64,000 nucleotides of DNA from Capitulum mitella (lineage: Eukaryota > Arthropoda > Thecostraca > Pollicipedomorpha > Pollicipedidae), in contig CP099844.1 of the NCBI GenBank assembly GCA_030062745.1, positions 19,468,596-19,532,595 on the forward strand, in the 5' to 3' direction. The notes under the pieces were generated by a model. It saw only the letters and a program-made list of their open reading frames with translations, had not been told where the DNA came from and did no database searches. Each line of letters starts with the position of its first letter. Positions within the stretch are counted from its first letter, which is position 1. The translations under genes and the position numbers were made by a program. This document shows positions 1-11,295 of the stretch, piece after piece.

Positions 1-733
1 GGTTTTATGTAGTCGGCTATGGGTAAGCATATATAGAACGTAAATAGCGTACATGTTATCCAGAAATAAACATGAGGCCAGTTTCGAGCTGTACCCGTCA
101 CGAGCTTTCCAACCACACGCTTATTTTTATCAGGGGACCAGTCGTTCGCGAGTTAGGGGAGGCGGTCAACCCCCCCCCCCATCCGGGCGTGCATGGCGCC
201 GGCTGCCAGTCGGCTTCGGGTGAAAAACGTACGAAAAAATAGCTCGTCTGGACTCGGTCGTTTTTCGGAAGGATTGTTTTTGGACCACGATGAAAGGGAT
301 TGAAATAAAAAATGCTTCTGGGGTGTGTAGTGTGAGAAATGCTGCTGCAGCATGGTTTGAAGTTGTAAACTTCTGCCATATTTAATAAGTTTGTGGAAAT
401 CCAGGCTGATGTTTTGTAGAATGACATGAATGACGCATTGTCATCGAAACCACTCCTCGTCTTTTTGTATGTCGGATATTATGTGTCTTGTTGAGAACCC
501 ATTGAAAAATCCTAGAAATACCATGTTACAGATTTGAATGCAGTGGCCATAGAAGATATTGCACCTTGTCTCCGGAACCACCCGTTGTCTTTTTGCATGT
601 CGATTATTTTGTCTTGTTGAGAGCCCACTGAAACATCGTACAAGCACTACGTTACAGACTTGAATATTTGCGTTCCCTATCTGAGTAAGTTTTTCTGAGT
701 GTTGTTGATGTGTGTATGTGCGTGTGTGTGCAG
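1..733 (+). other. Rhomboid intron with a local tandem duplication
   Basis: This is intronic sequence before the first visible rhomboid exon, ending in a GT-rich tract and cag at 731-733. No exon for the preceding part of the protein was seen. It contains a poly-C run at 170-180 and a diverged tandem duplication (446-539 versus 574-665). Confidence 0.6.
446..665 (+). repeat. Diverged tandem duplication, offset about 128 bp
   Basis: Two blocks, 446-539 and 574-665, share gaaccac, then gtctttttg.atgtcg, tgtcttgttgag, cccA.TGAAA and gttacaga.ttgaat in the same order. They are separated by about 35 bp. Confidence 0.7.
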
Positions 734-2070
734 GTATGTGCACATCACCACTAACCTGGTGGTGCAGCTGCTGATCGGCCTGCCGCTGGAGTTGGTGCAC
801 AAGTGGTGGCGGATCGCCATTGTCTACATGAGTGGAGTGGCGGCCGGGTCGCTGGCTACCTCCGTATTTGACCCCAAGGTGAAGTGTGGGATCGTCATCT
901 GCGGTCTGGGCTTTTGCTGGACTCGATGTTGCACTGGAATTAACGCGTTGCTCGCGATAACGCGAATGCCTGAGTTCATTGTCTTGTGTATAACAGTTGT
1001 TGGTACGGATTCCGAGGCTCATGGGATATTGACGTAAACGTGAGATTCCGAGAGAAACATGTAGCCGATGTCAGGCTGCTGAGATGACGTTATTCGTGTA
1101 GCGTTCGTATGACACCCAATGCTTTTCGACCGAACGTCGCGTCGTAAATCGTCTAAGATTGAAGCGTGACTCGTCAATTGCCAAACATGAATTTCACAGT
1201 CTTATCTTTTGGACTAGACAATCTGCACGACCACTTCATTCACTGAATGACGTGCCGACATGACCAGGGACACATAGTGTAGGAATCTCGCCTCCCGCCT
1301 GGCGCTCATCAGGCTGTGGCGGTCCCCTCCAGGTGTACCTGGCCGGCGCCTCGGGGGGCGTGTACGCCATCTTGGCGGCGCATCTAGCCGACCTGATCAT
1401 GAACTGGGCCGAGATGGAGATGGCCGTGGTGCGGCTGCTATTCCTGCTGGTGCTGGTGTCGACGGACGTGGGCGTGGCCGTGTACGGCCGGTACAGCGGC
1501 GCTCCAGAGAACTCGGTCAGTGCGACCCCATCCCCACCCCCGCTGCGCGTCCGGCGCACGGTGCCACTGACGGCGCGTTTAACTTTCGCCACAGGCTCAA
1601 CCGTTGTAATTGCAGCTTCGGGTGAGGGGTTCGGAGGATATGGAATAATCTCTGCTGAGCGCGGCCTGGAATCCCCACCATGACCCAAGAAAACGCACGA
1701 GTGATTTAATGTATGCTACGTCTTTTTTTCGAACCGCAGTGGCCACACTGGTCACATTGTTTTTTTTTTATTGCGGACGGCGCTGGTTGGTATGTGACTG
1801 CGATTTGTTCTTCTTCGTTGTGGCAGCACTGTTTGCCGATGATCGGCTCTGACCTCAGCGTTCCTTCCTCAGGTGAGCTACACGGCCCATTTGGCCGGCG
1901 CCTTGGTCGGCGTGCTCGTCGGCAACATGGTGCTGCGCAACCTGAAGGTGCGCCGCTGGGAACGCGTCGTGTGGTGGGCCTCGCTGGTCGCCTTCACAGG
2001 GCTGCTGGTGGCCGCCGCCGTCGTCAATATTGCGGCGCCCGAGGGCTTCTACCCGAAGCAGGAGATCTAG
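734..2070 (+). CDS. rho: Rho-type rhomboid intramembrane serine protease, C-terminal three exons
   Basis: Rhomboids of the rho/RHBDL class cut membrane-anchored EGF-receptor ligands inside the secretory-pathway membrane. Three exons are visible: 734-878, 1333-1515 and 1873-2070 (stop TAG 2068-2070). All are flanked by AG acceptors and GT donors, and both internal junctions are phase 0. The first exon encodes a membrane segment with the family pattern PLELVH...RI..VYM.GV.AGSL. The second carries the serine motif GASGGVYA, then HLADLIMNW. The third begins VSYTAHLAGALVG, which holds the catalytic histidine of the sixth core helix, and ends in a last membrane helix plus a short tail. About 174 residues are present. 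The N-terminus and first membrane helix must lie upstream of the window. Catalytic residues look intact, so this is probably an active protease. Assignment to rho rather than a paralogue such as stet/RHBDL3 is by pattern only. Confidence 0.93.
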
Positions 2071-2826
2071 CGCCGGACGGCCGGGGACATGGCTGGCGGC
2101 CGCTGTGACAGGTGCAGGATCCGGCCTGTTTTGCCCGTACAAACGAAAACTGGGCTACAATTCGCGCCGTTCCACGGGTGTAACGCGTTTGATACTTTTC
2201 TATGGTTAAACGCTTTTTAGCGCAGCCGTGCATACGGGATTTGTCTTTGCTGTAGCATGAAACGGACTACCCATGCACAGTGAATGAGATGATTAAGTGT
2301 AAACGTTCTGGTACGTGACTGATGCCACCAGGTCCTCGCGTCTTTGGGCTTCCGTCAGTTTTAGCAGACTCGGCCACCGCACGTTGTCGTGCTTACGCGG
2401 CCGGACCTACGTTTGAAGCGGATGTGCCGTTCCGCCGTGCGACCCTATAGCCGTCCTCGGCCTCGCAGAGCTCACCCGCCGTCCCCGTGACGAGTGCGGT
2501 GCGGACCGTCCCCGAGTAACGTGCGAGCCGACCTGGAATCACGCGCGGCCTTTTATCAGGGCCACTTGTGCTCTGGCGGGGTGCTGGCTGTGTTGGCAAC
2601 TCGGCTGCCACTGTGCCTCACCGCTGCAATGGCAGGCAGGCAGTACGCTACTTGATGTTTGTCTTGTATGTTCTGTACAGCTTGCATGTGCACTTTTGTA
2701 TATGGTTTATTAGTTTTTTCCGGATCAGGTGTTGGTGGTGGAGAACACGTTATTCAGGCACATTTTTATATCCAATGCGCGAATCAGGGCATATGGAACG
2801 GGTACATTCAAGTGACAAGTAATAAA
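2071..2826 (+). terminator. Rhomboid 3' UTR with candidate poly(A) signal
   Basis: The first clear AATAAA after the rhomboid stop codon lies at 2821-2826, implying a 3' UTR of about 750 nt. A GT-rich stretch at 2640-2740 precedes it. No other coding frame was convincing here. Confidence 0.45.
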
Positions 2827-2849
2827 TGTAATAGTCGCAGCTTGCTATG

Positions 2850-5264
2850 CTAGTACCAGAAAATTCGTTTGCTAGTTGAATGGTGCTGGTAATGGACATT
2901 TACATATAGGCTCTGTAAGAGCCAGTTACACTATGGGTTGCCTTGTCGCAAGTTTGCGCTTTCATGTGCTGTCTCGTCGTGGAAGTGTCCGGGCCGTTCA
3001 TTATGAACATGTCATCCGGCCTGCCGTGTTCTTGTGACAAGCAAAAAACACAAATGCGCTGATTTTTGTCCCTTGAGTTCGTGTGAGACATGTGTCTGGC
3101 AAAATTTCGTGGTCTTAGTGGTGGAAAATGTGGCTTTTGCGGAGTATACGTCATCACGCATTTTTTATATCGATATATAAAAGCCTACATGCTTCATTGT
3201 GATACAAGCGTTGCATATTGGTGCCGTGTTGGCACGGCTGTGTTCGTTCTCATGACGTTAGGTCTTCTGTTTTATTCCCTTGTGCGTGTGCTTTTCTGCT
3301 GTGTTAGCTGCCAATCCACTGCATTTATAAGACAGGAGCAGACGCGCTACGTGCTTCTTGAAATATCAGCCAGACCAGCAGTTGATAAGTACCATATGTG
3401 GTTGTGCATCCTCGATTATTACCACCGGCGCCATATAGGGTCACTGTTAATTTTGCGTTGGGTTCAGTCGCCTTGAGGTGTGGTTCACCCAACTGAGGAA
3501 CATTTATCAAACTCTTCTTGTGATGCTGTCATACACGTGCACTGACCGAGATACTTCTGCCATTGAGGCCAGTTATTGATTTAATCTTCGATCTTAATCA
3601 GCTGACTGTCATTCGTGGTCTTTTTGCGCGTCCTAGGTTTGATACTGATTACCATCATTTATAAAGCCTCGCAGATATCTTGGATTTCTGGCATATGCAT
3701 CGGCAGGTCCAATGTACGGTATGTCAGTGTCGCTTGCGTTGTAGTGCATGCGTCCCATGTCGTTTTCGTCCATAGTCGAATTTTACTACGTTCTTGCGTC
3801 TGCTCTTAAAGATAGATATTATCAACTGTAAACCAAGAAGTTGCAAGTATGTTATCGTCTTTTAGGACGCAAATGAAGCGCTGGTCCGTTGAACAACATA
3901 AAATAGAATGTGCCAATGAGGTGAACAAAAAATGTCGGCAATAATGCCGACTATGTTCAGTCGATGACTACAGATCCCGCTTACTCCCAATCACAGATAC
4001 CTTTCCGAGGTTTATGTTCGCTGACTGCTCTGATTGCACGTAAAGTGCATGAAAATACACAGGCACATCAAGCCATATTTAGTTGTATGTACGAATTTGG
4101 GACACCAGGACGAACATTCCACACACGAACAGAAATGACAACTACCGAATGCAAAAATGCTTTGCGTAGTAATTAAATGCTGCAACACACTTCCGCAATT
4201 TTTGTGTAGAATTCCAGAGAGTCTGTAAAGCATCAAGATGCCCATAGGCGCGCCATGGTTTTCTAAGTCGAGCATGCAAACGTGCGTTAAATGGGAGCAT
4301 TACACAAACGCAGCTGTCAATCGCAGTTTACGACGGGGGAGACAATGCTCCCTTGGACCTAAAGGCAAGGTCACCGACCTTATCCCCTGACTCTCATCTT
4401 GGATTCGTCCCCTGAAACAAAAATAAACAACATTTCGGCATACAGTGGCGAATCCAGGATTTCGTCAAGGGGGGCACGCGACATTGCGGCGCCCCCTGGC
4501 ATTTGGTCCCCTTCCCCCGATAAAAAAATCGTCGGATTTTGGCCACTTAATTTTCATATTCTGGATTCCTTGTATTTTTGCTGTCTTCCTGGCGCAACCC
4601 TCGACGTCTAAGCGTGGTAGGTGCATACATGAAGCGCGTTCAGTTTTTCTGGAAACTGGTGGATTCTACCATTTTGAGGCTAAATATTTCGGAGGATATA
4701 TGGCAAAATGAGTTAAAAGTTATCTGCTAAATGCAATCAAAGTCAGGCAAGATAATTGGCCCCAATGACTAACTATCACGTGTGGCAAAACCGCAAGAAA
4801 AGATCTCATTTTGTAGGTTGCTGGCCTTACAGTGAATGGTTCAAAGCAAAAGCAATAACTTTTACACCAAGTTCTAAATCGTAACCATTCAAGTGACATC
4901 GGATGACTCGAATATTGAAATGTTGCTGGTGTTAGGCCGAAGCGGGGAATCCTGGGAAATTCTGAGACTTCTGAGTTCTGATACCATGTGTCGTTATAAT
5001 GGCAATAAGCAAATCTTGCGTTGCCTGTTTGATTACAACGAAAATTCAGAATGAAGTTTGCTTACGTTCGATCTGTGTCAAAAATGTGACTCCAGCCATG
5101 CATAAGTATTATAGGTGTCACAGATTCAACAGCCGATGGATATTAAAGATACTGCGCCGCCACTCCGGCACATAGGTATTCAGACGTTCGTTAGGTGTTA
5201 AGCGGTATTCAGCGCATAGGTATTCAGCATATTTAGGTATTCAGACGCAAAAATTTATCGGACT
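2850..5264. other. Intergenic, no gene recognised
   Basis: Only short chance open frames were found. At 4443 a sequence cagtggcgaatccagga followed by a G-run resembles one end of the hAT-type elements seen elsewhere in this window, but no partner end was identified. Confidence 0.5.
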
Positions 5265-5550
5265 GGGTGCCGCGGTAGGTCAACACAGAGACTCCCTCCC
5301 GTCAACATTGTAGGGCCCTCCTAGCAAACGAGAAAAACCCAAAATCAGTTTAGTGGGTCCCTGAACAATCGGTCGCGCCCCGGCAGGTTAACATGTAAGG
5401 CCCTGGCAAGAGCGCAGGGCCCTCCGAACAAACAAGAACCCAAGACCAATGTGTACAGGGCCCCTAAGGTTGGATGGACATATAGGGTCTCCGGCGATAG
5501 CGTAGGGTCCCCCAAGCAAATAGGAAATACCCTGATCAGCCGTCGCTGCA
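5265..5550. repeat. GC-rich tandem array, left part (unit about 105 bp)
   Basis: Successive units share ccccggcaggttaaca, then gcaagagcgcagggccctcc, then caaacgag-aaacccaagacc, then agggcccct. The same unit resumes at 6232, so the array is interrupted by a LINE fragment. Confidence 0.7.
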
Positions 5551-5559
5551 TGGGCATCC

Positions 5560-6231
5560 CGTCCGGCTTCTCGCACATGCGGCACTACTTACCCAATGAC
5601 GTCATCACCACTCGTCACGGCATTTGTAGTCTCACAGGTCAGATACTGCATTTCTGTTAACGGAAATGGGTGAAAGAAAAAGTTGGGGAAAATTCAAAAG
5701 ATTCCCAATTTTGGAGCCAGAGTAATTTTCGGCGGAAGACAATTTGCCCATGTGTCTAACCTGCACGACAAACCCGGCTGGCTGCGATCGCAACAGTTCG
5801 TGGATTACTGCACATTAAACCTAGCACACAAGGTATTCGGATGTGAAGAGGCATCACTAACGGCCACCTTCCAGCTGAACAGTGCGATGCGAGAACGAAA
5901 CACAAGGCAAGACCGGTTGTTTCGATTGCCACGCATCAGGACAGAGGCTTGAAGCCGGCATTTCAGTGCCAGTGCGACCACTGTATACAATCGGCTTCCC
6001 GCGGAATTGACAGCGATGCGGCTGCAGAGGTTCGCGCGAAATTTAAAACAGATGTTGTTCACTCGATGACGGATTAAGAATGTGACTGCTTTCATGGTGT
6101 ATACGTACGACATGTTTGAGTGTTCGTGTGCATTTTCACCTTGCGTTAATTTGACTCGGGGTCGTAATAACCCCTGTGAGAAGTGGACAACCCCATGATT
6201 GTCATACAGTACAATACAGTACAATACAGTA
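5560..6231 (+). mobile_element. 5'-truncated LINE with (ACAATACAGT)n-type tail inserted in the tandem array
   Basis: The insertion carries the ORF2 fragment and a 3' end of three imperfect copies of tacagtacaa (6204-6231). That end abuts directly on array sequence (cccaagaccaatgtgg). 5' truncation plus a short-unit 3' tail is typical of LINE retrotransposition. The left junction (about 5545-5565) is approximate. Confidence 0.6.
5755..6069 (+). pseudogene. C-terminal fragment of a non-LTR retrotransposon ORF2, with stop codon
   Basis: In frame 1 the sequence reads KPGWLRSQQFVDYCTLNLAH, then TRQDRLFRLPRIRTEA, then an in-frame TGA at 5950-5952, then a run with YNRLPAELTAMRLQRFAR and a second stop at 6067-6069. 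The order (R.TRQ.......PR.RTE, .. YN.LP.EL, .. LK..L) is the usual C-terminal end of reverse-transcriptase ORF2 proteins in CR1/Jockey-like LINEs. The fragment is 5' truncated, has an internal stop and cannot be active. A short-unit repeat tail follows (6204-6231). Confidence 0.75.
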
Positions 6232-6620
6232 CCCAAGACCAATGTGGAGGGCCCCTGTGCGATGAAGAGTGCCCGGGCAGGTTAACAGGTAAGGTGCCCG
6301 GCAAGAGCGTAAGGTCCTCCGTAAAAAGGAACCCTAGACCAATATAGAGGGCCCCTGAGCATCGAGTGTCTCGGTAGGTTAACTTATGGGACCCACGGCA
6401 ACAGCGCAGGGCCCTCCGAGCAAACGAGAAAAACCCAAGACCAATGTGAAGGTCCCCTGAGCGATCGAGAGTGCCCCGGCAGGTAACACATAGGGCCCCG
6501 GCAACAGCGCAGAGCCTTCCGAGTGAACAGGAAGAACCGAATTAGTACCCAGGCAAGTCAACATATAGGGCCCCTCGCAACAGCGTAGGGCCCCTGGACA
6601 TCGTAATGGGCCCTAAAATT
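6232..6620. repeat. GC-rich tandem array, right part
   Basis: Units begin at caagaccaat positions near 6232, 6330 and 6437, a period of about 100-106 bp. They carry the same gggcccctgag, ggcaggttaac and gcaacagcgcagggccc blocks as the left part. Confidence 0.7.
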
Positions 6621-6679
6621 CCTCCAACCACGACTGTCCCAATGAACCAAGAGCTTTTTTGTCTACTTATCGGCTTTCC

Positions 6680-6838
6680 CAGGGGCGCAGCCAGAACTTT
6701 CTAAAGGGGAGGGGGGCGGAATTCAATGACATTTGAAAACATACGAAGACCGCCGGTTGAGGAGACGATATGCGATAGGTTTCACTAAAAAATGCGTGCC
6801 TAAAAGGGGAGGGGCTGGGTCCCCCTTCTGACTGCGTT
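6680..6838. mobile_element. hAT-type MITE, degraded
   Basis: It starts with caggggcgcagccagaa and a G-rich tract. It contains the internal blocks acatacgaagaccgcc and gaggagacga..tgcgatagg seen in the copies at 9370 and 37777. The right end is eroded (ctgactgcgttgg instead of ttggctgcgcc), and no target duplication was recognised. Confidence 0.5.
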
Positions 6839-7328
6839 GGTTCTTCATTTTCGCTTGGGGCCCTTCATGCTCGCCTGGAGGTCTGAAGACGTCCATTTTT
6901 TTGCGCTTTGCGTTAAAAACTTGCATCCGCTCGGCCGGTTATGGACCTCTTCGGAGCCCATAAACCCCATCCCAAGTGTGGAGTGGGTCGCCCTCTGGGT
7001 CCACCACTGCCAACGTATGCTGGTCTTAGAAGTTACGTGATGACTGTGCTTAGTATCCTGCCATTTTCCCCATCCCCGAATCAGTTCGGACCCACTGAAG
7101 GTGGTTGGGTGGATCCCCTTTATTCTTTTCGTTGCACAGGGGCGGATCCAGCAGCGCCGTTTGGGGGAGCAAACCAGAGTTTCCTGGATTTGGATGATAG
7201 GTCAATGGAGTCGTTGACCTAGGGTGGGGGCGGGAGAGGGGAGGTGGAAGACGCTGTTCATGGGTTCGGAGTGTGTACTTAAGCGGCTGGATATGGATGG
7301 TAGGTCATCGACCAGGAGGGAGGACCAC

Positions 7329-7505
7329 CAGGGGCGTCGATTTCTGTAAATGATTGGGGGGACCTAGCCGATGGCCCGACAACATAACCTCCTCCTAGAT
7401 GTGGGTTTCTCAATGGATTTAGCCCACTTTAGTCTGAACAATGGAAATTTATAGGTTGTTTGCTACTCTATCGAATAAAAAATTGCATTTATCCCCATGT
7501 ATATA

Positions 7506-7584
<79 letters not shown>

Positions 7585-7786
7585 GATAGAAACAGACACA
7601 TCACTTTAGACTTTGCTTACTTTCCACCTATCTCTTATCTATTGCGGCCGTTCTTCTCGTTATTATTACTCATTTACCTTCAGCCCAGCAGAAAATATTC
7701 GGTGGGCCCAACCCAACATTGGGTGAGCCCAAATGAACAATGGGTAAGCCAGGGCCCTCTCAAAAGAATACAAATCGACACCCCTG
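7329..7786 (+). mobile_element. hAT-type MITE (family A, copy 1) with internal CA/TA microsatellite
   Basis: The terminal inverted repeats are CAGGGGCGTCGATTT at 7329 and the complement of CAGGGGTGTCGATTTG ending at 7786. Flanks are aggaccac (7321-7328) and gggaccac (7787-7794), a 7/8 match, as expected for the 8-bp duplication of hAT transposases. It has no coding capacity. Internally it carries atgtgggtttctcaatgg, a (CA)n(TA)n tract at 7508-7580, and several ttgggtgagccc motifs near the right end. All of these also occur in copy 2 at 53899-55568. Confidence 0.85.
7508..7580. repeat. (CA)n(TA)n microsatellite inside the MITE
   Basis: A CA tract (7508-7535) is followed by an almost pure TA tract (7536-7580). 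A TA tract sits at the matching place in the second family A copy (55332-55369). Confidence 0.9.
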
Positions 7787-7794
7787 GGGACCAC

Positions 7795-9199
7795 GGTGAA
7801 AATGACCATAGACGATGGCCATAGGCTGGATTCGGAGTTGCAGCAACTTTAAACTCTGGTTGAGTAGAAATACCCATGTCTTTGGGGGCAATGATTTTTT
7901 GCCCCCCCCCAATCGAGGTTTGTGGAGGCCATCGCCGAGATTCACCCCTGGTTCCGCCAGCGTCGTTGTGTCGCACCACATCATGTCGCATCGGCTTCGT
8001 ATTTGTGGGTACTTGACTGGGTACTTGAGGGAAGTTATTTTGATTTGCAGAAATCTAGGAATGCAGTTAAAAATGATTATGATTTCTTTTGTTGTACAAC
8101 CAATACTAAGAGGTCCAAATTAAATTACATGCTGTTATTTATCACGATTAATATAATTTGATCTGAATTGTATACGAAGCTGCATTCACGTACGACTGAA
8201 AACAGAAACGTAAGTGAAATTAGAGCTGGTCAAATCTGGAACTGGAAAACTGCGAAATGCCTATCGATTAGGTCTGTTGTAATGAGTGAATTTCCACAAC
8301 TTGTTTAAACTTCCCAAATATTTGCATAAGCAACCTTAACCAGTTTCTATGGAGGATGATAAGTTGGGAAAATATGAGTTCTGCTACGACTACCTGAATA
8401 ACAAATACCGTACTTCACTGTTACTATGGCAATGGTTCTTACGTGTTGAAAACAACTTCTGCGTTGTTCTTTTGTTGAGGCTGGGCACCCCCAAGCGCGG
8501 TAAATATCGCATTTTGGTTTTCCCCGTCCTTCTCTTAGCCGAATTCTGGATAATCGGTAACTGGTATTTCCTGTCTCTGTGCACGATGAATATGAGATTT
8601 CGATATGCTTTTCTTGGTTCCATCACGATTCCAAAGAAGGAATTTGTCGTGTTTGATGGTATTGGGTCCAGTCCTCGAACTGGATAGGTATGTGCTGACA
8701 TGATTTCGGTAACATTATCCTGCGTATGACTTGTGGTACTGTTGGTGGTTTCAAGCGCTGGGATGCTTTACAGATGGTAAGTTTGGGCGGATGATTACAC
8801 AGCGGCTGAGCGGCTGCAAGCCGCCAATGAAGTAACTTCGTGGTGTTTATAGGGCAGCTCGTCATCGTTTTTTGTTTTTTTTTTTACAAGGATGGGTGCT
8901 TCAGAAACTTTGGGCTGGTGGGTTGATGTAATCATGACGTAAGACAGTTTCCTTCCCCGTATGCCGATTTAAATTTATGTTCATATGGTGAGGTAGGTAC
9001 ATAACTCCCCTGTCCTTGCAATCTGAAGCCGTATTTTGTGACCAAGGATTACGAAGTTGCATAGGGAGCATGTTCGACGTAAAAATGCATATAAATGGGT
9101 ATAATGAAGCCTGTCAGTTGCTGGGTCTAACCGAAATACAACTGTTTTTTGTAACGTCCACTGTCGAAGGCCTCTCAGCAGGATTGATTGGCTGGTCAT
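7795..9199. other. Intergenic, no gene recognised
   Basis: AT-rich sequence with short chance frames on both strands, for example near 8349-8701. It has no recognisable domain, no exon-like composition and no repeat structure I could see. Confidence 0.5.
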
Positions 9200-9361
9200 T
9201 GGGTTATTTAACTACGCTCTCGACTGCCAGGATCATTTCGCGTGGCAACCTCTCACGCGGGTTGTCGCGAGGGACGGCGAAATGTCGCTTAAACACGGAC
9301 TCGAACCGGGGACCTTTCGGCCACAAGGCGAGCATGGTAACTACTACACTACCCCCTCCCC
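9200..9361 (-). mobile_element. tRNA-derived SINE (tRNA-His-like head)
   Basis: On the minus strand a pol III A-box-like tagtgtagtagtt (9339-9351) lies 31 bp upstream of a perfect B box GGTTCGAGTCC (9297-9307). The segment between them has an anticodon-arm-like gccttgtggcc, with the GUG anticodon context of tRNA-His. The body continues to about 9200, where the boundary is not defined. It is not a functional tRNA: the acceptor stem does not pair and there is extra 3' sequence. Confidence 0.6.
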
Positions 9362-9369
9362 CCTCTCGA

Positions 9370-9511
9370 CAGGGGCGCAGCCAGAATTTTCTCACGGGGG
9401 CCGGAGCTCATTGTGAACTGAAATCATACGAAAACCGCCTTTCAGGAAGACGACGTGCAATGGTTTTCGCAAAAACTGCGGGCCTAAGGGGCCCCCTTGG
9501 CTGCGCCTGTG
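9370..9511. mobile_element. hAT-type MITE (family B), 142 bp
   Basis: Ends are CAGGGGCGCAGCCAGAA and ...TTGGCTGCGCCTGTG. Flanks are cctctcga (9362-9369) and cctctcaa (9512-9519), 7/8 identical. Internal blocks tgaactgaaatcatacgaaa and gcaatggttttc are shared with 37777-37952. It is inserted directly beside the SINE head. Confidence 0.8.
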
Positions 9512-9988
9512 CCTCTCAAGTCCTAACCAGTCTCACAAGATTAAGCCATTCGCTCTCGAGTCCCAGAGACTGTTGGAGCTAGATAACAGTACAAAATTTT
9601 GAATGTAAGTGGAGTAAAAGAATCTCGTATCTCAGGGCGTGAAATGTAAGTTCGGAACATTCGAGACCAATGAACGACAGTGCGAATTGAGCCCGTTTCT
9701 AACTTTCGGTGAACCAAACCGTTAAACACTGAGAATGGGGCAAAAATACGTTTTCTGTATACCTTATATGTCGCACAGGACACGGGCACCATGAACCGTA
9801 GAAGATCGTGCGAAAGGAATGACGACGGCCAGTGATGTCTAATAAGCTTGAACAACGTTGGAAAATAATGGCTTCAGCTGCTGCGGCGAGTCCTGTCCCG
9901 ATCTGGGTTGAAAAAGCGCCTTTGACCATGCCGGAATATTTTCTAACACTTCGGAGGTACTACGCTGGAAGTTTGAATGCGGTATGTG

Positions 9989-10009
9989 TACGAACCAACT
10001 TGGTTCGTA
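9989..10009. repeat. 21-bp palindrome
   Basis: The arms tacgaaccaa and ttggttcgta are perfect complements around a single C. Confidence 0.85.
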
Positions 10010-11256
10010 TGGTTTGATTGGTTTGCATACACTTGGTTTAGCTAACTGTACGAGCGGTACCAACAACGCCGGCGAACAGAACTTCGTATTTTGCCGGTGA
10101 TTGGGCCTCCGGCGATATGACACGGACATTTCAAGATCTGTTAACTGAAAAACTCACCTGTATTCAATGTCCGTTTCCAATCCGGCGTTATTAATTTTAC
10201 TCGGACAGACGAAAATCATCATATTTATGTCGAGAACAACCATAATTGGCAGGCCACTTGGAAAGAACGATGGCAGTGCCCGTCCTGGCAAGGCGGATTT
10301 CAGCCGTTTCGGCGTTCTGTTCGCCTTACGTGTCGACTTTAACTGGCCAAGAGAGGACCACAGGGACTGCCCATTGGTCATGTCTTACCTTTTTCAGCAC
10401 ATAACTTCTGTCACGAAATAGGCCACTCCCTGGAAATGTGCTGCTGGGTGCGGTAATCAGAGTTTATGCAACGATCTTTGCTTAGCGCATTTTTTTTTTG
10501 TCAAGAAGCCATCATAGCAGAAACAATGGTATCATAGGTGGGAAAATGCGTCTGTTTTACGCCAGGTAAAAGGGGAAAAACTGGGTAGCGCAATTCGGCG
10601 CGCTGACTGAGTGGATCTGTAATGCCGTATGTTCCATTCCCGTTTTGCGGTCGTATCACGGATGACTGTCACGTTATACCAGGATTTAGCTAACCGTTGC
10701 CGATGTTAGGAGTTGGTCTGGACCACGTGTACGCGAAGACCAAATTTGAAACGCTAGGAATCTTACATAAAATTGACATTGCGTTTTTTTTATCAAAAAC
10801 TGTAATTTATCTAAACTGGAAGGTAATGTTAAATGGGCGGTGGCCAGGCACGTTCCTGAAAAGATGTTTAACATCTACCATCGGCAGTTTGTACCGAGTA
10901 ATGCACACCAGTTCTGTTCCCCTGTACACAAAGTGGCCTCATTAGTTAATGCGAACCGGCGAAAGCTGTTGAGAAGTACCAGTAGCACGTCCTGGCAGTG
11001 ACACGTAATGGTCAGACCTTCAGACAATGAGCGTCGCATTACGAGGATGCAACTTTAGCGGGTGCGTAAAGTTTAGACGCGTATCCGTAGTGGTTACTGT
11101 CGAACATGCCCAAGTACCACGCAGAGCCCGTAATCAAATGCTTTGGTAATGGAACTCCGGGGTGGCGTACGTCTGAGTGTGTCTGAGTGCGCTGTTGTGG
11201 CTGATCCCAGGAGCACTGACGTTGAAGAACTGCTGCTGGTGTAATTAAGGTGTAAT

Positions 11257-11295
11257 TAATGCCCTAATTACACTGCTGGCGTAATTAGGGCATTA
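11257..11295. repeat. Perfect 15-bp inverted repeat, 9-nt loop
   Basis: taatgccctaattac (11257-11271) pairs perfectly with gtaattagggcatta (11281-11295). A partial extra copy of the arm (gtaatta) sits at 11241. Confidence 0.9.

Noticed and set aside
441-1022. Minus-strand frame of 193 codons overlapping a rhomboid exon
   Set aside because: Antisense of exon plus intron repeats; no recognisable protein.
3160-3185. TATA-like palindrome atatcgatatataaaag
   Set aside because: No exon or gene start follows within a reasonable distance.
9297-9361. Possible functional tRNA-His gene on the minus strand
   Set aside because: Pol III boxes are present, but the acceptor stem does not close and SINE-like sequence continues downstream.
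10595-10670. tRNA-like A-box/B-box pair (tgactgagtgg .. gttccattccc)
   Set aside because: The B box has a mismatch at a key position and no stems form; probably chance.
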